From Verrucomicrobiota bacterium (GTDB taxonomy: Bacteria > Verrucomicrobiota > Verrucomicrobiia > Opitutales > UBA953): a DNA stretch of 64,000 nt. Where the stretch lies: assembly GCA_003569205.1 (NCBI GenBank), contig BGOK01000010.1, positions 32,042 through 96,041 of the forward strand, given 5' to 3'. This document shows positions 26,561 through 36,115 of this stretch, piece by piece. The notes under the pieces are model-generated. The model made no database searches, had not been told where the DNA came from, and saw only the letters and a list, made by a program, of their open reading frames with translations. The stretch's first letter is position 1, and the number at the start of each line of letters is the position of its first letter. The position numbers were made by a program, and so were the translations under genes.

Positions 26561-27430
26561 TTAGACGAGGTCGCGGTCGACGATGTCCGCTGGTCGCGTG
26601 GTAAGGCCCGGCCAAATCTTGCGACCAGGGTAGATGGAAGTATGGATACCCGTGTGCACGCCGTCGCCGATGATCGCACCGAACTTACGTCGGCCGGTGT
26701 CAATGAGTTCGCCTGCGACCATCGAACGATGCGGCCGGCCATCGTGACGCAGGTTCGAGATCATCGTGCCCGCCCCGAAATTGACCTTCTCCCCTAAAAC
26801 GGAATCCCCGACATACGAGAGGTGCCCGACGTTCGTCTTGTCGAGGAGGACGGAGTTCTTGAGCTCCACGGCCTGCCCGACGTGGCAACCATTCCCGACG
26901 GAAGTGGAGCCGCGGATATAGCAGTTGGGCCCGACCTTACAGCCGGCGCCAATGACGACATCGCCTTCGATGACGACACCAGGCAGGATACGCGTGCCTG
27001 GGCCGACCGAGAGGCGTCCGTCGACATAAAGCGAGGCGTGGCAGTCGCCCAGATTCTGCCAATCGGTTCGCAGTTTCAGGGCGCGTTCGTTAGCAACCAA
27101 GAGATCCCAAGCAAAGCGAAGCAAGAAACTGCCCTGCGCACGGCAGACGGGTCCGGTGGCCCCCGAACGTAGCATCAGTTCGGCTCCTTGGGCATCAACC
27201 AGGGCCGAAGCGGTCGACTCCGCCATAAAGGCCGCCACATCCGCCGGCTCCAGCCACGCATGAGGATAGACTTCGATGATTTCACCTTTGGGCCAAGCGC
27301 CAGCTAAGGCACAGCGCTGGTGTTCTGACAGCGGAACGTTACCAATCGGAAAAGCGTCCAAGGCACGGGTGGCGGTCAAAGGAAGACACCCCGGCGTAGG
27401 CGTTGACGGTAGAAAACGAAAAGCTGGCAT
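26561..27430 (-). CDS. left-handed beta-helix acyltransferase, GlmU C-terminal-like
   Basis: 289 residues. From about residue 140 it is a left-handed beta helix with hexapeptide repeats (IEGDVVIGAGCKVGPNCYI, GNGCHVGQAVELKNSVLLD) and the GlmU-like segments VGHLSYVGDSVLGEKVNFGAG and GDGVHTGIHTSIYPG. The first 140 residues lack the nucleotidyltransferase signature of GlmU (no LAAGxGTRM), so uridyltransferase activity is not expected. The gene sits between glmM and glmS (gaps of 6 and 1 bp), so acetylation of glucosamine-1-phosphate is the natural guess. A separate uridyltransferase would then be needed elsewhere. GlmU-family proteins of this reduced type occur in Bacteroidota; other sugar-phosphate acyltransferase roles are possible. 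Confidence 0.8.
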   Translation of the reverse strand: MPAFRFLPSTPTPGCLPLTATRALDAFPIGNVPLSEHQRCALAGAWPKGEIIEVYPHAWLEPADVAAFMAESTASALVDAQGAELMLRSGATGPVCRAQGSFLLRFAWDLLVANERALKLRTDWQNLGDCHASLYVDGRLSVGPGTRILPGVVIEGDVVIGAGCKVGPNCYIRGSTSVGNGCHVGQAVELKNSVLLDKTNVGHLSYVGDSVLGEKVNFGAGTMISNLRHDGRPHRSMVAGELIDTGRRKFGAIIGDGVHTGIHTSIYPGRKIWPGLTTRPADIVDRDLV

Positions 27431-27436
27431 GGTCTT

Positions 27437-28786
27437 TTAGGCTAGATCGAGTTCCACGGCGGCGCGGAAGCGTTGGGCCCAAGCGGCGACCGTCGCTGCT
27501 TCGCGATGCTCAACGAGAATCCGGATTTTATTTTCGGTCCCTGAATAACGGATGAGGTGGCGGCCTTGGATGCCAAAGGTGGCATCCGCTTCCTGCACGG
27601 CGGCCTGCAGATGCTGCAGGGAGGCCAGCGGCGGCTTCGATTTGATCCGCAGATTCTCCAAAGACTGCGGATACTCGTGCATCGCCTTAGCCAAGTCGGA
27701 CAACCGTGCGCCCTTCTGCTTCATGATTCTCAGCACCTGCAAGGCACTGAGGATACCGTCGCCCGTGGTGGCGTGGTCGGCAAAGATAAGATGGCCGGAA
27801 TTCTCGCCACCAAAGGAATAGCCGCCGCTGCGCAAGGCCTCGATGACATGGCGGTCGCCGACCGCGGTGGTCAGGACCTGGACGCCGGCCTGGCGCATGG
27901 CCTCGTGCAAGCCGAGGTTACTCATCACGGTGCAGGCCATGGTGGACCCGCGGAGCGTGCCTTCCGTCTGCATGGCTAAAGCACAGAGGGTCAGCACCCG
28001 ATCGCCTGAGACCGTTGCTCCGGTCTCGTCTGTGAAAATGACCCGGTCAGCATCGCCATCAAAGGAGATACCGAGGTCAGCCCCTTGCTCACGAACCGCC
28101 TGGGCGGCGTGTTCGGGGTGCAACGCACCCACGCCGGCATTGATATTCAAGCCATCGGGATCGACGCCGAGCTTGGTCACCTTCGCCCCGAGTTCCTTGA
28201 AGATAAGCGGCGCGAGGAGATACGCCGCCCCATGTCCGCAATCGACGACCAGCTTCAAACCACTCAAATCCGTCGGCCCCAAACTCTGCTTGGCATATTC
28301 GATGTAGCGCCCGCGGGCATCATCGATGCGGTAGGCCTTACCGATTTTATCCGGACTCACTGCCATGGGTTGGGCGTCGGATAAAATCTCCCGTTCAACC
28401 GCCGCTTCGAGCTCATCGGACAACTTGTAACCATCCGGCCCAAAGATTTTCAGGCCGTTATCTTCATAAGGGTTATGCGAAGCCGTCAGCATGATGCCCG
28501 CGCCACAACCCATGGACTTCGTAAGGTGAGCCACGGCGGGGGTCGGAATCGGGCCGACGAGAAACACGTCCATTCCGCTCGCCACCAGCCCACTCGTCAG
28601 GGCCGTCTCCAACATGTAGCCTGAGATCCGCGTGTCCTTGCCGATGATCACGCGGTTGTGGTTGGCGCCCGATGACTTGAGCACCCGTGAAATGGCTTGG
28701 CCGGTTTTAAGGGCGATCTCCGCAGTGATGGGGTATTCGTTTGCTTTCCCTCGTATACCATCGGTCCCGAAGAGTTTGGTAGCCAT
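27437..28786 (-). CDS. glmM: phosphoglucosamine mutase
   Basis: 449 residues. It begins KLFGTDGIRGKAN and has the phosphoserine loop TASHNPYEDNG (Ser103), the Mg motif DGDADR and the C-terminal phosphate-binding RYSGTENKIRIL. These are the GlmM forms of the alpha-phosphohexomutase motifs. It converts glucosamine-6-phosphate to the 1-phosphate. First gene of the glmM - acyltransferase - glmS operon, divergent from the DUF6807 gene. Confidence 0.96.
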   Translation of the reverse strand: MATKLFGTDGIRGKANEYPITAEIALKTGQAISRVLKSSGANHNRVIIGKDTRISGYMLETALTSGLVASGMDVFLVGPIPTPAVAHLTKSMGCGAGIMLTASHNPYEDNGLKIFGPDGYKLSDELEAAVEREILSDAQPMAVSPDKIGKAYRIDDARGRYIEYAKQSLGPTDLSGLKLVVDCGHGAAYLLAPLIFKELGAKVTKLGVDPDGLNINAGVGALHPEHAAQAVREQGADLGISFDGDADRVIFTDETGATVSGDRVLTLCALAMQTEGTLRGSTMACTVMSNLGLHEAMRQAGVQVLTTAVGDRHVIEALRSGGYSFGGENSGHLIFADHATTGDGILSALQVLRIMKQKGARLSDLAKAMHEYPQSLENLRIKSKPPLASLQHLQAAVQEADATFGIQGRHLIRYSGTENKIRILVEHREAATVAAWAQRFRAAVELDLA

Positions 28787-28877
28787 GGTGAAATTCCATA
28801 CTTTTAGCCCTCTAACGCAAGTTAAATGATTGAAAACATTCCTTTATGACATTAATGATTGAATCAGTCGTAAATAA

Positions 28878-28931
28878 TTCCATCGAAATGGAACTACGTC
28901 TCATTCCTCCTATCTACCTAAAACATAGGAG
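28878..28931. promoter_or_regulatory. two inverted repeats in the glmM/DUF6807 divergent region
   Basis: The 173-bp AT-rich gap between divergent genes holds TTCCAT-CGAA-ATGGAA (28878-28893) and CTCCTAT...ATAGGAG with an 11-base loop (28907-28931). The second lies 29-53 bp before the DUF6807 start and could be a 5'-UTR hairpin or an operator. No function can be assigned. Confidence 0.3.
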
Positions 28932-28959
28932 CGTTTAACGCCCCTTTGCTCATATCTCC

Positions 28960-30162
28960 ATGGCCCCTCGCTTCACTTTAACTGTCCTCTTTTTCAGCGC
29001 GCTCAATGGTTTTGCCGCGACCTTCACGATTCCCGGCCCGAACCAATCCAAGGCCAATCAGGTGGTCGAAGTCACTGATGCGTCCCTAGATCGGTCACTC
29101 AGCTATGTCATCGCGACGCAGACTGCTGCCGGCGTGAACCTACTCCCCGCTCAGTGGGATAGCAAAAAAGAAAAGCTCACCTTCATCCTACCCTACCAAG
29201 ACATCGGCAAAACCTTCACGGGCTTTGCCACCCTCGGCAAACCGAAGACGTCGCTCGAGGTGCAGGCGCTGCGCGGCAAAGAAACGATTGAGGTATCGGA
29301 AGTCGGCGAAACGACCCGCACCATACTCAAATATCAAGATGCCGAAACCCTGCCCGCCAGCGTGAAGGAAGTCTACCGCCGCGGCGGTTTCATTCACCCG
29401 ATTTACACGCCTGACCAGACTCTGGTCTCCGATAGCTTCGCGGCAGATCACCTGCACCACCACGGTATCTGGATGGCGTGGTCGCATACGTCCTTCCAAG
29501 GCCGCAAGCCCGACTTCTGGAACGTCCAGGAAAACAAAGGCCGGGTGGCGGCTCTGGGAGTTGACCGTGTTTGGTCTGGTCCCGTCGAAGGGGGCTTTAC
29601 CTCTAAACTCCGCAGCCTCGACACGGGCATCCAACCCGCCGTGCCCGTGCTCGACGAAACTTGGACGGTGCGCTGCTACGCGGGTGGAGCTAACGCCCGG
29701 GCCAATGTGTTCGATGTGGAGACGACCCAGAAGAATATCGCCACTGATCCCTTGGAACTGACGAAGCATATCTACGGAGGCCTCGGCTTCCGCGGTCGCA
29801 GAGACTGGGACGCCAAGGCACCGTTACGCTTTCTGACGTCCGAAGGCACCACGGACCGTAAGAAGGGCGATGGCCAACGCGCCCGCTGGTTCTATTTCGG
29901 TGGACCTGCCGACGGCAAGTCGGTGGGAGTCGCCATCCTGTGCCACCCAGACAACCTGAATGCCCCGCAGACGACGCGGTTCAACCCGACGATGCCGTTC
30001 GTGGCCTACACTCCCGTCCACGCAGGGAATACCACCATCGCACCGGGCTCCCTTTTCACGCAAAAGTTCCGCTTCGTCGTCTTCAGTGGCGAGCCCGACA
30101 CACTCTTACTGGAATCCTATTGGCAAGGTTTTGCAACCCCGGCGACCGTCACCGTTAAATAG
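28960..30162 (+). CDS. exported DUF6807 (PmoA-like) protein
   Basis: 400 residues with a signal peptide (MAPRFTLTVLFFSALNGFAA). It contains the conserved block GGFIHPIYTP...DHLHHHGIWMAWSH, a histidine cluster diagnostic of the DUF6807 family, once called 'methane oxygenase PmoA' although no methane chemistry is implied. Members are common in Planctomycetota and Verrucomicrobiota next to sugar genes. The reaction is unknown; the HHH cluster suggests a metal site. It leads a long plus-strand run of exported proteins, 48 bp before the PSD1 gene. Confidence 0.8.
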   Translation: MAPRFTLTVLFFSALNGFAATFTIPGPNQSKANQVVEVTDASLDRSLSYVIATQTAAGVNLLPAQWDSKKEKLTFILPYQDIGKTFTGFATLGKPKTSLEVQALRGKETIEVSEVGETTRTILKYQDAETLPASVKEVYRRGGFIHPIYTPDQTLVSDSFAADHLHHHGIWMAWSHTSFQGRKPDFWNVQENKGRVAALGVDRVWSGPVEGGFTSKLRSLDTGIQPAVPVLDETWTVRCYAGGANARANVFDVETTQKNIATDPLELTKHIYGGLGFRGRRDWDAKAPLRFLTSEGTTDRKKGDGQRARWFYFGGPADGKSVGVAILCHPDNLNAPQTTRFNPTMPFVAYTPVHAGNTTIAPGSLFTQKFRFVVFSGEPDTLLLESYWQGFATPATVTVK

Positions 30163-30210
30163 GGTGATTCACTGATTGAGTTCACTTAGATACCCGACAC
30201 ACCTTTATCC

Positions 30211-33200
30211 ATGAGTCCTACCCCACTCACCCTCGCGCTGCTCGGCTTAACGCTGGGCTTGCAGGCCGCCGACGAAGCGGTGGTGGATTTTAATCGCGAG
30301 GTTCGCCCCATCCTGTCCGACCGTTGCTACGGCTGTCACGGACCCGACGGCGATAAGGGACGCAAAGCGGGACTTCGCTTAGATGAATTTGCCGGTGCCA
30401 CCAAGAAACTCAAGAGTGGGGAAACCGCCATCGTCCCCGGCGACCTGGCCAAGAGTGCAATCATCGGGCGTATCCGCTCCACCGATGAAGAAGAAATCAT
30501 GCCGCCACCCGAGCTGCACCGTCCGCTGACTGCCACGGAAAAAGACGTGCTCACCCGCTGGATCAAGCAAGGGGCGAAGTATGACCGGCACTGGGGCTTC
30601 GTCACACCGCAGGCCTACCCACTACCCAAAGTGGCCGATGCGGCTTGGCCCAAGGATCCGCTCGATTATTTCGTGGCGGCGAAAGCTGCCCAAGTCGGTT
30701 TGAAGCCTTCGGCCCCTGCCGACCGTGTGACGCTCCTTCGCCGGGCCTCCTTAGCCCTGACCGGCCTCCCGCCAACGACCGCCGAGGTCGACGCCTTCCT
30801 CGCCGATAAATCCCCCAACGCTTACGAGAAGCGCGTCGATGCCCTCCTCGCTTCCCCACGCTTCGGTGAACACCTCGCCGTCAGCTGGCTCGACCTCTCG
30901 CGTTACGCTGACACTTGGGGCTACACCGGGGACAATGGGATGTTCGCGTGGCCCTGGCGCGACTGGGTCCTGCAAGCGCTCAATGACAATAAGCCGTACG
31001 ACCAATTCTTGACCGAGCAATTGGCGGGCGACCTCCTTCCTAATCCCACCCAGGACCAACGCGTGGCGACGGCTTTCAATCGCCTGCACCGGATGACGTT
31101 CGAAGGCGGCTCCATCGCCGAGGAATTTCGCCAAGACGGCATTAACGACCGCGTCAGTACAGCGAGCTACAGCTTCATGGGTTTGACGATGGAGTGTGCG
31201 CGCTGCCACGACCACAAGTACGACCCTATCTCCCAAAAAGACTTTTTCTCGATGGCCGCCCTGTTCGGTGATCAAAACGAGAATGGCCTTCTCTCCTATC
31301 ACGGCGAAGTGCCGCCACCATTTGTGCGCTTATTCAAGTCCGACGCCGACCGCACCAAGGAACAGCAGTTAAAGGCAGCCATCGCCGACGCCGAAAAAGC
31401 GCTGGCGGCTATCCCGACTCCGTCTTCAGCCAACCTCGGCCCGACCGCCCCGGCCGCCCCCGCCGTGCACCTTCCGCTGGATGTGTTCACCAAAACGGGC
31501 GCCGACAATGCCATCGCCAACGGTAAGCCCGCGAAGTTTGAACGCCGCAGCGACCCCGACGACCTGCAACTGACCCCCGGCGTGAAAGGCCAAGGGGTTA
31601 AGTTTGATGGCGATGCGGGTTTCATCCTCCCCGACTTCCGCCAGCTGGGCCGGTTCGAGCCTTTGACGTTCTCTGCATTCATCCGCTTCGGTGAAAAGAA
31701 CGCCCGCGCCACCGTGCTGCATTCCACTGGCTTCTATACCGGCGACGGCGATGCGACTGGCGTGGAACTGCTGGTCACCGAGGGGAAACTCCGCTGGAGC
31801 ATGATTCACCTCTGGCCCAATAGCGCGGTCTCTATCATCACCAAAGCCGAACTGCCGCTTAACGCATGGCATCGCCTCACGGCGACCTATGACGGCTCTT
31901 CCCAGGCCTCCGGCCTCCACCTCTACTTAGATGGCCGCGAGATCGCCACGACAGTGGTGCGGGATACGCTTCACGCTAAGTCGCGCAACAACGCCCTTGA
32001 AATCGGCTCTCGCACGCGTGATGCCGGCTTCCGTAACGGTTCCCTCGATGAGGTTCAGCTCTGGAACCAAGCGCTGACCGCCGTTGAGGTGGCGAGCCTG
32101 CACGGAATCGACCCGAAGACACTGCCATCGAAGGTTCAGTTGACGCACGCGCGCGAACGGACGGACACGGCTTACCAAGAAGCGTGGAAGAAACTCCAAC
32201 AGGCGCGCCGAGATCTCGCCGCTCATCAAGAATCGGTCCCCGCGTTCTTTGCAATGGAGCATTCCCCTCTGGCGCCTAAGGCCTACGTGCTCACCCGCGG
32301 TGAATACGACAAGCCCGACCTCACCAAGCCGTGCGAGCCTGGCGTGCCCACCCAAGTCTTCCCTTGGGACGAAAAACAGCCGCGCAATCGACTCGGCCTC
32401 GCCCGCTGGCTGACTGACCCGAAAAACCCACTGACCGCCCGCGTGGCCGTCAATCGACTGTGGGCGCAGGTCTTTGGCAACGGCCTCTTCGCTTCGAGCG
32501 AGAACCTCGGGCTGCAAGGCGACCAAGCGACGCACCCAGAATTACTCGATACCCTCGCCGTCGACTTCATCCGGGGCGGCTGGAACACGAAGGCCATGCT
32601 CCGTCGACTGGTGCTGAGCGCGACGTTCCAACAGTCGTCGACGCCCACGGCTGCGGCCCGTGAAAAAGACCCCGCCAACCTCTGGCTCGCTCGCGGCCCG
32701 GTCCTCCGCCTGACCGCCGAGATGGTCCGCGACCAAGCCCTCTTGGCCTCCGGCAAACTCGTGGAAAAAGTCGGCGGCGCCAGCGTGCAAGAAAACGCCC
32801 ATCGCCGCAGCGTCTACACCTTCCGTAAACGCACCTCCCCGCCGGATAATATGCTGATTTTCGACGCGGGCTCACGCGAGATTTGTCAGCCCAAGCGGCT
32901 GAACACAAACACACCACTCCAAGCGCTGGTGCTGCTGAATAATCCCGGCTTCGTGGAGTCGGCCCAGCAAATCGCCTTACGCATCAGCAAAGAAGCGACG
33001 GACCCGAAGGACCAGATTACCTTAGCCTTCCGCCATGTCTGTACCCGCTCCCCTCGCCCAACCGAGCTCACCGCCTTAGTGGAACTCTACACCCAACAGA
33101 AAGCTCAGCTGGCGCAACTCGCGCCTGTCGTGCCCGTGGTGACCGAACCAAAGCCCGACCCGAAGGCTAAGGCCGAGCCCAAGGGCAAGCGTGCCGCCGC

Positions 33201-33303
33201 CCCGGGCAAAGCCGCATCCATCTCAGCTGACCCAGCCTTGGCCGCGCTCACGCTCGTCTGTTCCACCATCTTGGCGAGCGATGCTGCCGTGACTTCCCGC
33301 TAA
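30211..33303 (+). CDS. PSD1-type cytochrome with DUF1549, LamG and DUF1553 domains (copy 1)
   Basis: 1030 residues, signal peptide at 1-20 (ending LGLQAA). An N-terminal single-haem domain carries CYGCH at residues 39-43 (Planctomycete cytochrome C, PSCyt1). DUF1549 follows (LALTGLPPTTAEVDAFL, then SWLDLSRYADTWGY and CARCHDHKYDPIS with a second CxxCH). The middle, about 430-640, is a LamG/concanavalin-like domain (LHLYLDGREIATTV). The C-terminal DUF1553 has NRLGLARWLTDPKNPLTARV. A proline/lysine-rich linker occurs near the end (KPDPKAKAEPKGKRAA). Such proteins form pairs with DUF1501 proteins, as here 3 bp downstream. Probably periplasmic redox proteins acting with polysaccharide degradation; the exact role is unknown. 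Confidence 0.88.
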   Translation: MSPTPLTLALLGLTLGLQAADEAVVDFNREVRPILSDRCYGCHGPDGDKGRKAGLRLDEFAGATKKLKSGETAIVPGDLAKSAIIGRIRSTDEEEIMPPPELHRPLTATEKDVLTRWIKQGAKYDRHWGFVTPQAYPLPKVADAAWPKDPLDYFVAAKAAQVGLKPSAPADRVTLLRRASLALTGLPPTTAEVDAFLADKSPNAYEKRVDALLASPRFGEHLAVSWLDLSRYADTWGYTGDNGMFAWPWRDWVLQALNDNKPYDQFLTEQLAGDLLPNPTQDQRVATAFNRLHRMTFEGGSIAEEFRQDGINDRVSTASYSFMGLTMECARCHDHKYDPISQKDFFSMAALFGDQNENGLLSYHGEVPPPFVRLFKSDADRTKEQQLKAAIADAEKALAAIPTPSSANLGPTAPAAPAVHLPLDVFTKTGADNAIANGKPAKFERRSDPDDLQLTPGVKGQGVKFDGDAGFILPDFRQLGRFEPLTFSAFIRFGEKNARATVLHSTGFYTGDGDATGVELLVTEGKLRWSMIHLWPNSAVSIITKAELPLNAWHRLTATYDGSSQASGLHLYLDGREIATTVVRDTLHAKSRNNALEIGSRTRDAGFRNGSLDEVQLWNQALTAVEVASLHGIDPKTLPSKVQLTHARERTDTAYQEAWKKLQQARRDLAAHQESVPAFFAMEHSPLAPKAYVLTRGEYDKPDLTKPCEPGVPTQVFPWDEKQPRNRLGLARWLTDPKNPLTARVAVNRLWAQVFGNGLFASSENLGLQGDQATHPELLDTLAVDFIRGGWNTKAMLRRLVLSATFQQSSTPTAAAREKDPANLWLARGPVLRLTAEMVRDQALLASGKLVEKVGGASVQENAHRRSVYTFRKRTSPPDNMLIFDAGSREICQPKRLNTNTPLQALVLLNNPGFVESAQQIALRISKEATDPKDQITLAFRHVCTRSPRPTELTALVELYTQQKAQLAQLAPVVPVVTEPKPDPKAKAEPKGKRAAAPGKAASISADPALAALTLVCSTILASDAAVTSR

Positions 33304-33306
33304 TCC

Positions 33307-34743
33307 ATGAGCCACCCCCTCCCTAGTTACGACGGTCTCATGCAGCCCACGCGGCGCCACTTCCTCGGCGCGTCGGCCCTCGGCCTCGGTGCCCTTGCTA
33401 TGCGTGGCATCATGGGAGACGCCCACGCGGCTCCACTGCCTAAGGGCACGCACATTCCAGCCAAGGCCAAGCGGGTGATCTACCTCTTCCAGGCTGGCGG
33501 CCCTTCGCAGCTTGAGACCCTCGACCCCAAGCCGCTGCTGCGCGAACGCCACATGCAGCCGCTGCCGGATTCGGTCCGCCAAGGTCAGCGGCTCACCGGC
33601 ATGAGTGGCTACCAGGCGACGCTCCCGCTCGCCGGCTCCTTCACCAACTTCAAGAAGTACGGGAAGTCAGGCATCGAATACAGCGACCTCCTCACCCACA
33701 CCGGCGAAATGGCGGACGACCTCTGTGTCATCCGCTCGATGCATACGGAGGCAATCAACCACGACCCAGCCATCACGTTCTTCTGCTCAGGTAATCAAGT
33801 CGCGGGTCGACCCTCCATGGGCGCTTGGGCTTCGTATGGCCTCGGTAGCATGAACGAGAACCTGCCGGCTTTCATCGTCATGGTCTCGCAGGATGCGAGC
33901 AAGGACCAGCCGCTCTACTCCCGCCTCTGGGGCGCTGGCTTCCTGCCCTCGGAACACCAAGGCGTCCAGTTCAAGGCCGGCAAGGAACCCGTACTCTATT
34001 TAACGAACCCTGAAGGCGTTTCTCCGCACGCCCGACGCGGCATGCTCGATACCCTCGGTAAGTTAAACACCGACCAACGTGCCACCGAACTCGACCCCGA
34101 AGTCGATGCTCGTCTGGCCCAAGCCGAGATGGCTTACCGCATGCAGACGAGCGTGCCCGAAGTTGCCGACTTCTCAAAAGAATCGGCGGCAACGCTCGCC
34201 ATGTACGGTGACAGCGTCAAGACCCCTGGCTCCTTCGCTGCCAATTGTCTCCAAGCCCGCCGACTGATTGAAAAAGGCGTCCGCTTCGTCCAACTCTTCC
34301 ACCAAGGCTGGGACCAGCATGGCGGCCTGCCTGGCGGCATCTCACGCCAGTGTAAGCAGACCGACCAAGCCTCCGCGGCTCTCATCAAGGACCTAAAGCA
34401 ACGCGGACTCCTCGAGGACACGCTCGTGATCTCCGGCGGAGAGTTTGGTCGCACCGCCTACAGCCAAGGTAAGATTACCAAGGACAACTACGGCCGCGAT
34501 CACCACCCGCGTTGCTTCAGCCTTTGGATGGCCGGCGGCGGTGTTAAAGGCGGGCAAGCCTACGGCCAGACCGATCAATTCGGCTATAACATCGTGAAGG
34601 ACCAGGTCCACGTCCACGACTTGCACGCCACCATGCAGCACCTGCTTGGCGTCGATCACGAACGTCAGACCTTCAAGTTCCAAGGGCGTTACTACCGTCT
34701 GACGGACATCGCCGGTCACGTGGTTAAAGCCGTGATTGCCTAG
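33307..34743 (+). CDS. exported DUF1501 protein (copy 1)
   Basis: 478 residues with a twin-arginine leader (TRRHFLGASALGLGALAMR), so folded export is expected. It has the DUF1501 sulfatase/phosphatase-like fold: FQAGGPSQLETLDPKP near the start, INHDPAITFFCSGNQ, FVQLFHQGWDQHG, and EFGRTAYSQG with [18 protein letters not shown]. The Asp/His-rich motifs resemble the metal site of the alkaline phosphatase superfamily; the substrate is unknown. The start is 3 bp after the PSD1 stop, so they are coexpressed. About half identical by eye to the second DUF1501 protein at 45.4 kb. Confidence 0.88.
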   Translation: MSHPLPSYDGLMQPTRRHFLGASALGLGALAMRGIMGDAHAAPLPKGTHIPAKAKRVIYLFQAGGPSQLETLDPKPLLRERHMQPLPDSVRQGQRLTGMSGYQATLPLAGSFTNFKKYGKSGIEYSDLLTHTGEMADDLCVIRSMHTEAINHDPAITFFCSGNQVAGRPSMGAWASYGLGSMNENLPAFIVMVSQDASKDQPLYSRLWGAGFLPSEHQGVQFKAGKEPVLYLTNPEGVSPHARRGMLDTLGKLNTDQRATELDPEVDARLAQAEMAYRMQTSVPEVADFSKESAATLAMYGDSVKTPGSFAANCLQARRLIEKGVRFVQLFHQGWDQHGGLPGGISRQCKQTDQASAALIKDLKQRGLLEDTLVISGGEFGRTAYSQGKITKDNYGRDHHPRCFSLWMAGGGVKGGQAYGQTDQFGYNIVKDQVHVHDLHATMQHLLGVDHERQTFKFQGRYYRLTDIAGHVVKAVIA

Positions 34744-34771
34744 CGGGTCGCTCCCACCCTAACTCGGCGCG

Positions 34772-36064
34772 ATGTCCACTGCGCCCCAGGCCTCCGCCGT
34801 TCAGCACGGTTCTTTCCGCCTGTACCTTGGAGCGATTGTGCTCGGCACACTCGGTATCCAGATTCAAGGCGTCGCCGTGGCCTGGCAGGTCTTCCAGTTG
34901 ACTGAGTCTGACACGGCCAACGCCGCCTTAGCCTTGGGCGCGATTGGCCTCGCAGAGGTTATCCCCTTTGTTGGTGCGGTTCTTTTTGCCGGTCATGTCG
35001 CTGACACGCAGAACCGCCGACGCATCGCACTCTGGGCCATTGCTGCCATGACTTTATTAGGGGTGGGGCTATTTGCCCAGAGCCTCCTCCAATTAGAAAC
35101 CTGGGTGCAGCTGACCTGCCTTTACGCGATGGTCATGCTGGGCGGCTTGGCCCGTAGTTTTCTTACCACCGCACGTCAGGCGATGATCGCCGAGCTCATC
35201 CCACGGGAACTCATCCCGAGCGGCGTCCGCTGGCGCAATACACTCTTCGAACTTGCCTGCGTCATCGGCCCCGGCCTCGCAGGCCTACTGATCTGGCTGG
35301 GCGGCGAACCGCTGGCTTATGGACTCATGCTAGGTTGCTTCGTCGGTTCGCTGGTGGCCACCAGCCTACTGAAGCCGACGCAGCTCCTGCAGTCGCGGAC
35401 CCCTGAGCCAATTTTGCAAAGCCTCTCGGCCGGGATTCGTTTCATATGCAACCACCGCATCATGCTCGGCGCATTCACGATGGACCTCTTCGCCGTACTC
35501 CTCGGTGGAGCCGTCGCCCTGCTGCCGATCTTTGCGCAGATGCTCGGGGTCAATGAATTAGGCTTTGGCCTCCTCCGGGCCGCGACTTCGATGGGTGCCG
35601 TCGTCATGTCGATTTACCTGATTATCCGCCCGCCCTTAGAGCGGGCCGGCCCCGCCCTCTATGCGTCCTTCGCGGTCTTCGGAATCTGCATCATCGGCTT
35701 CGGACTTTCCATCCCCCTCGCCAGTGAACTCGGGTTCGGCCTCCAAGCCGCCTTCGTTCTATCGTTCTTATTCCTCCTCATCTCGGGCGCGGCGGACGCG
35801 GTGAATGTCATCATCCGCCAAACCATCCTGCAGACGACCGTCCCGCCTGAAATGATGGGGCGCGTCTCCGCGGTGACCGCCGTCTTCATCGGGTGCTCCA
35901 ATGAATTAGGGATGGCCGAATCCGGACTGGCGGCCCGGCTGCTGGGGACCGTCAATTCGGTGGTCTTTGGGGGCTTGGCTACCTTTGGGGTGATGGGCCT
36001 CACGCACTGGCGGTTCCCAGAACTCTGGCACCTGCGGAAAGTCGGCCAAGAACCGACGAAGTAA
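34772..36064 (+). CDS. major facilitator superfamily transporter (MFS_3/EntS-like)
   Basis: 430 residues, about 12 membrane segments. It contains the MFS loop GHVADTQNRRRIALW after the second segment and SGVRWRNTLFELACVIGPGLAGLL, as in the enterobactin exporter EntS group, plus VPPEMMGRVSAVTAVFIGCSNELG in the second half. Substrate cannot be told from sequence. It lies 28 bp downstream of the DUF1501 gene and 51 bp upstream of the esterase gene. Confidence 0.85.
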   Translation: MSTAPQASAVQHGSFRLYLGAIVLGTLGIQIQGVAVAWQVFQLTESDTANAALALGAIGLAEVIPFVGAVLFAGHVADTQNRRRIALWAIAAMTLLGVGLFAQSLLQLETWVQLTCLYAMVMLGGLARSFLTTARQAMIAELIPRELIPSGVRWRNTLFELACVIGPGLAGLLIWLGGEPLAYGLMLGCFVGSLVATSLLKPTQLLQSRTPEPILQSLSAGIRFICNHRIMLGAFTMDLFAVLLGGAVALLPIFAQMLGVNELGFGLLRAATSMGAVVMSIYLIIRPPLERAGPALYASFAVFGICIIGFGLSIPLASELGFGLQAAFVLSFLFLLISGAADAVNVIIRQTILQTTVPPEMMGRVSAVTAVFIGCSNELGMAESGLAARLLGTVNSVVFGGLATFGVMGLTHWRFPELWHLRKVGQEPTK

Positions 36065-36115
36065 GGCACTTGGGCTTGTCACCCTTGAGGGCTCTGCTTC
36101 ATTGACCAGACCCCG

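Noticed and set aside
26557..26565. glmS ribozyme or leader upstream of glmS
   Set aside because: Only 1 bp separates it from the preceding gene, so no structured leader fits.
26560..26742. Longer glmS start
   Set aside because: It would place the catalytic cysteine internally; the enzyme needs it directly after the initiator Met.
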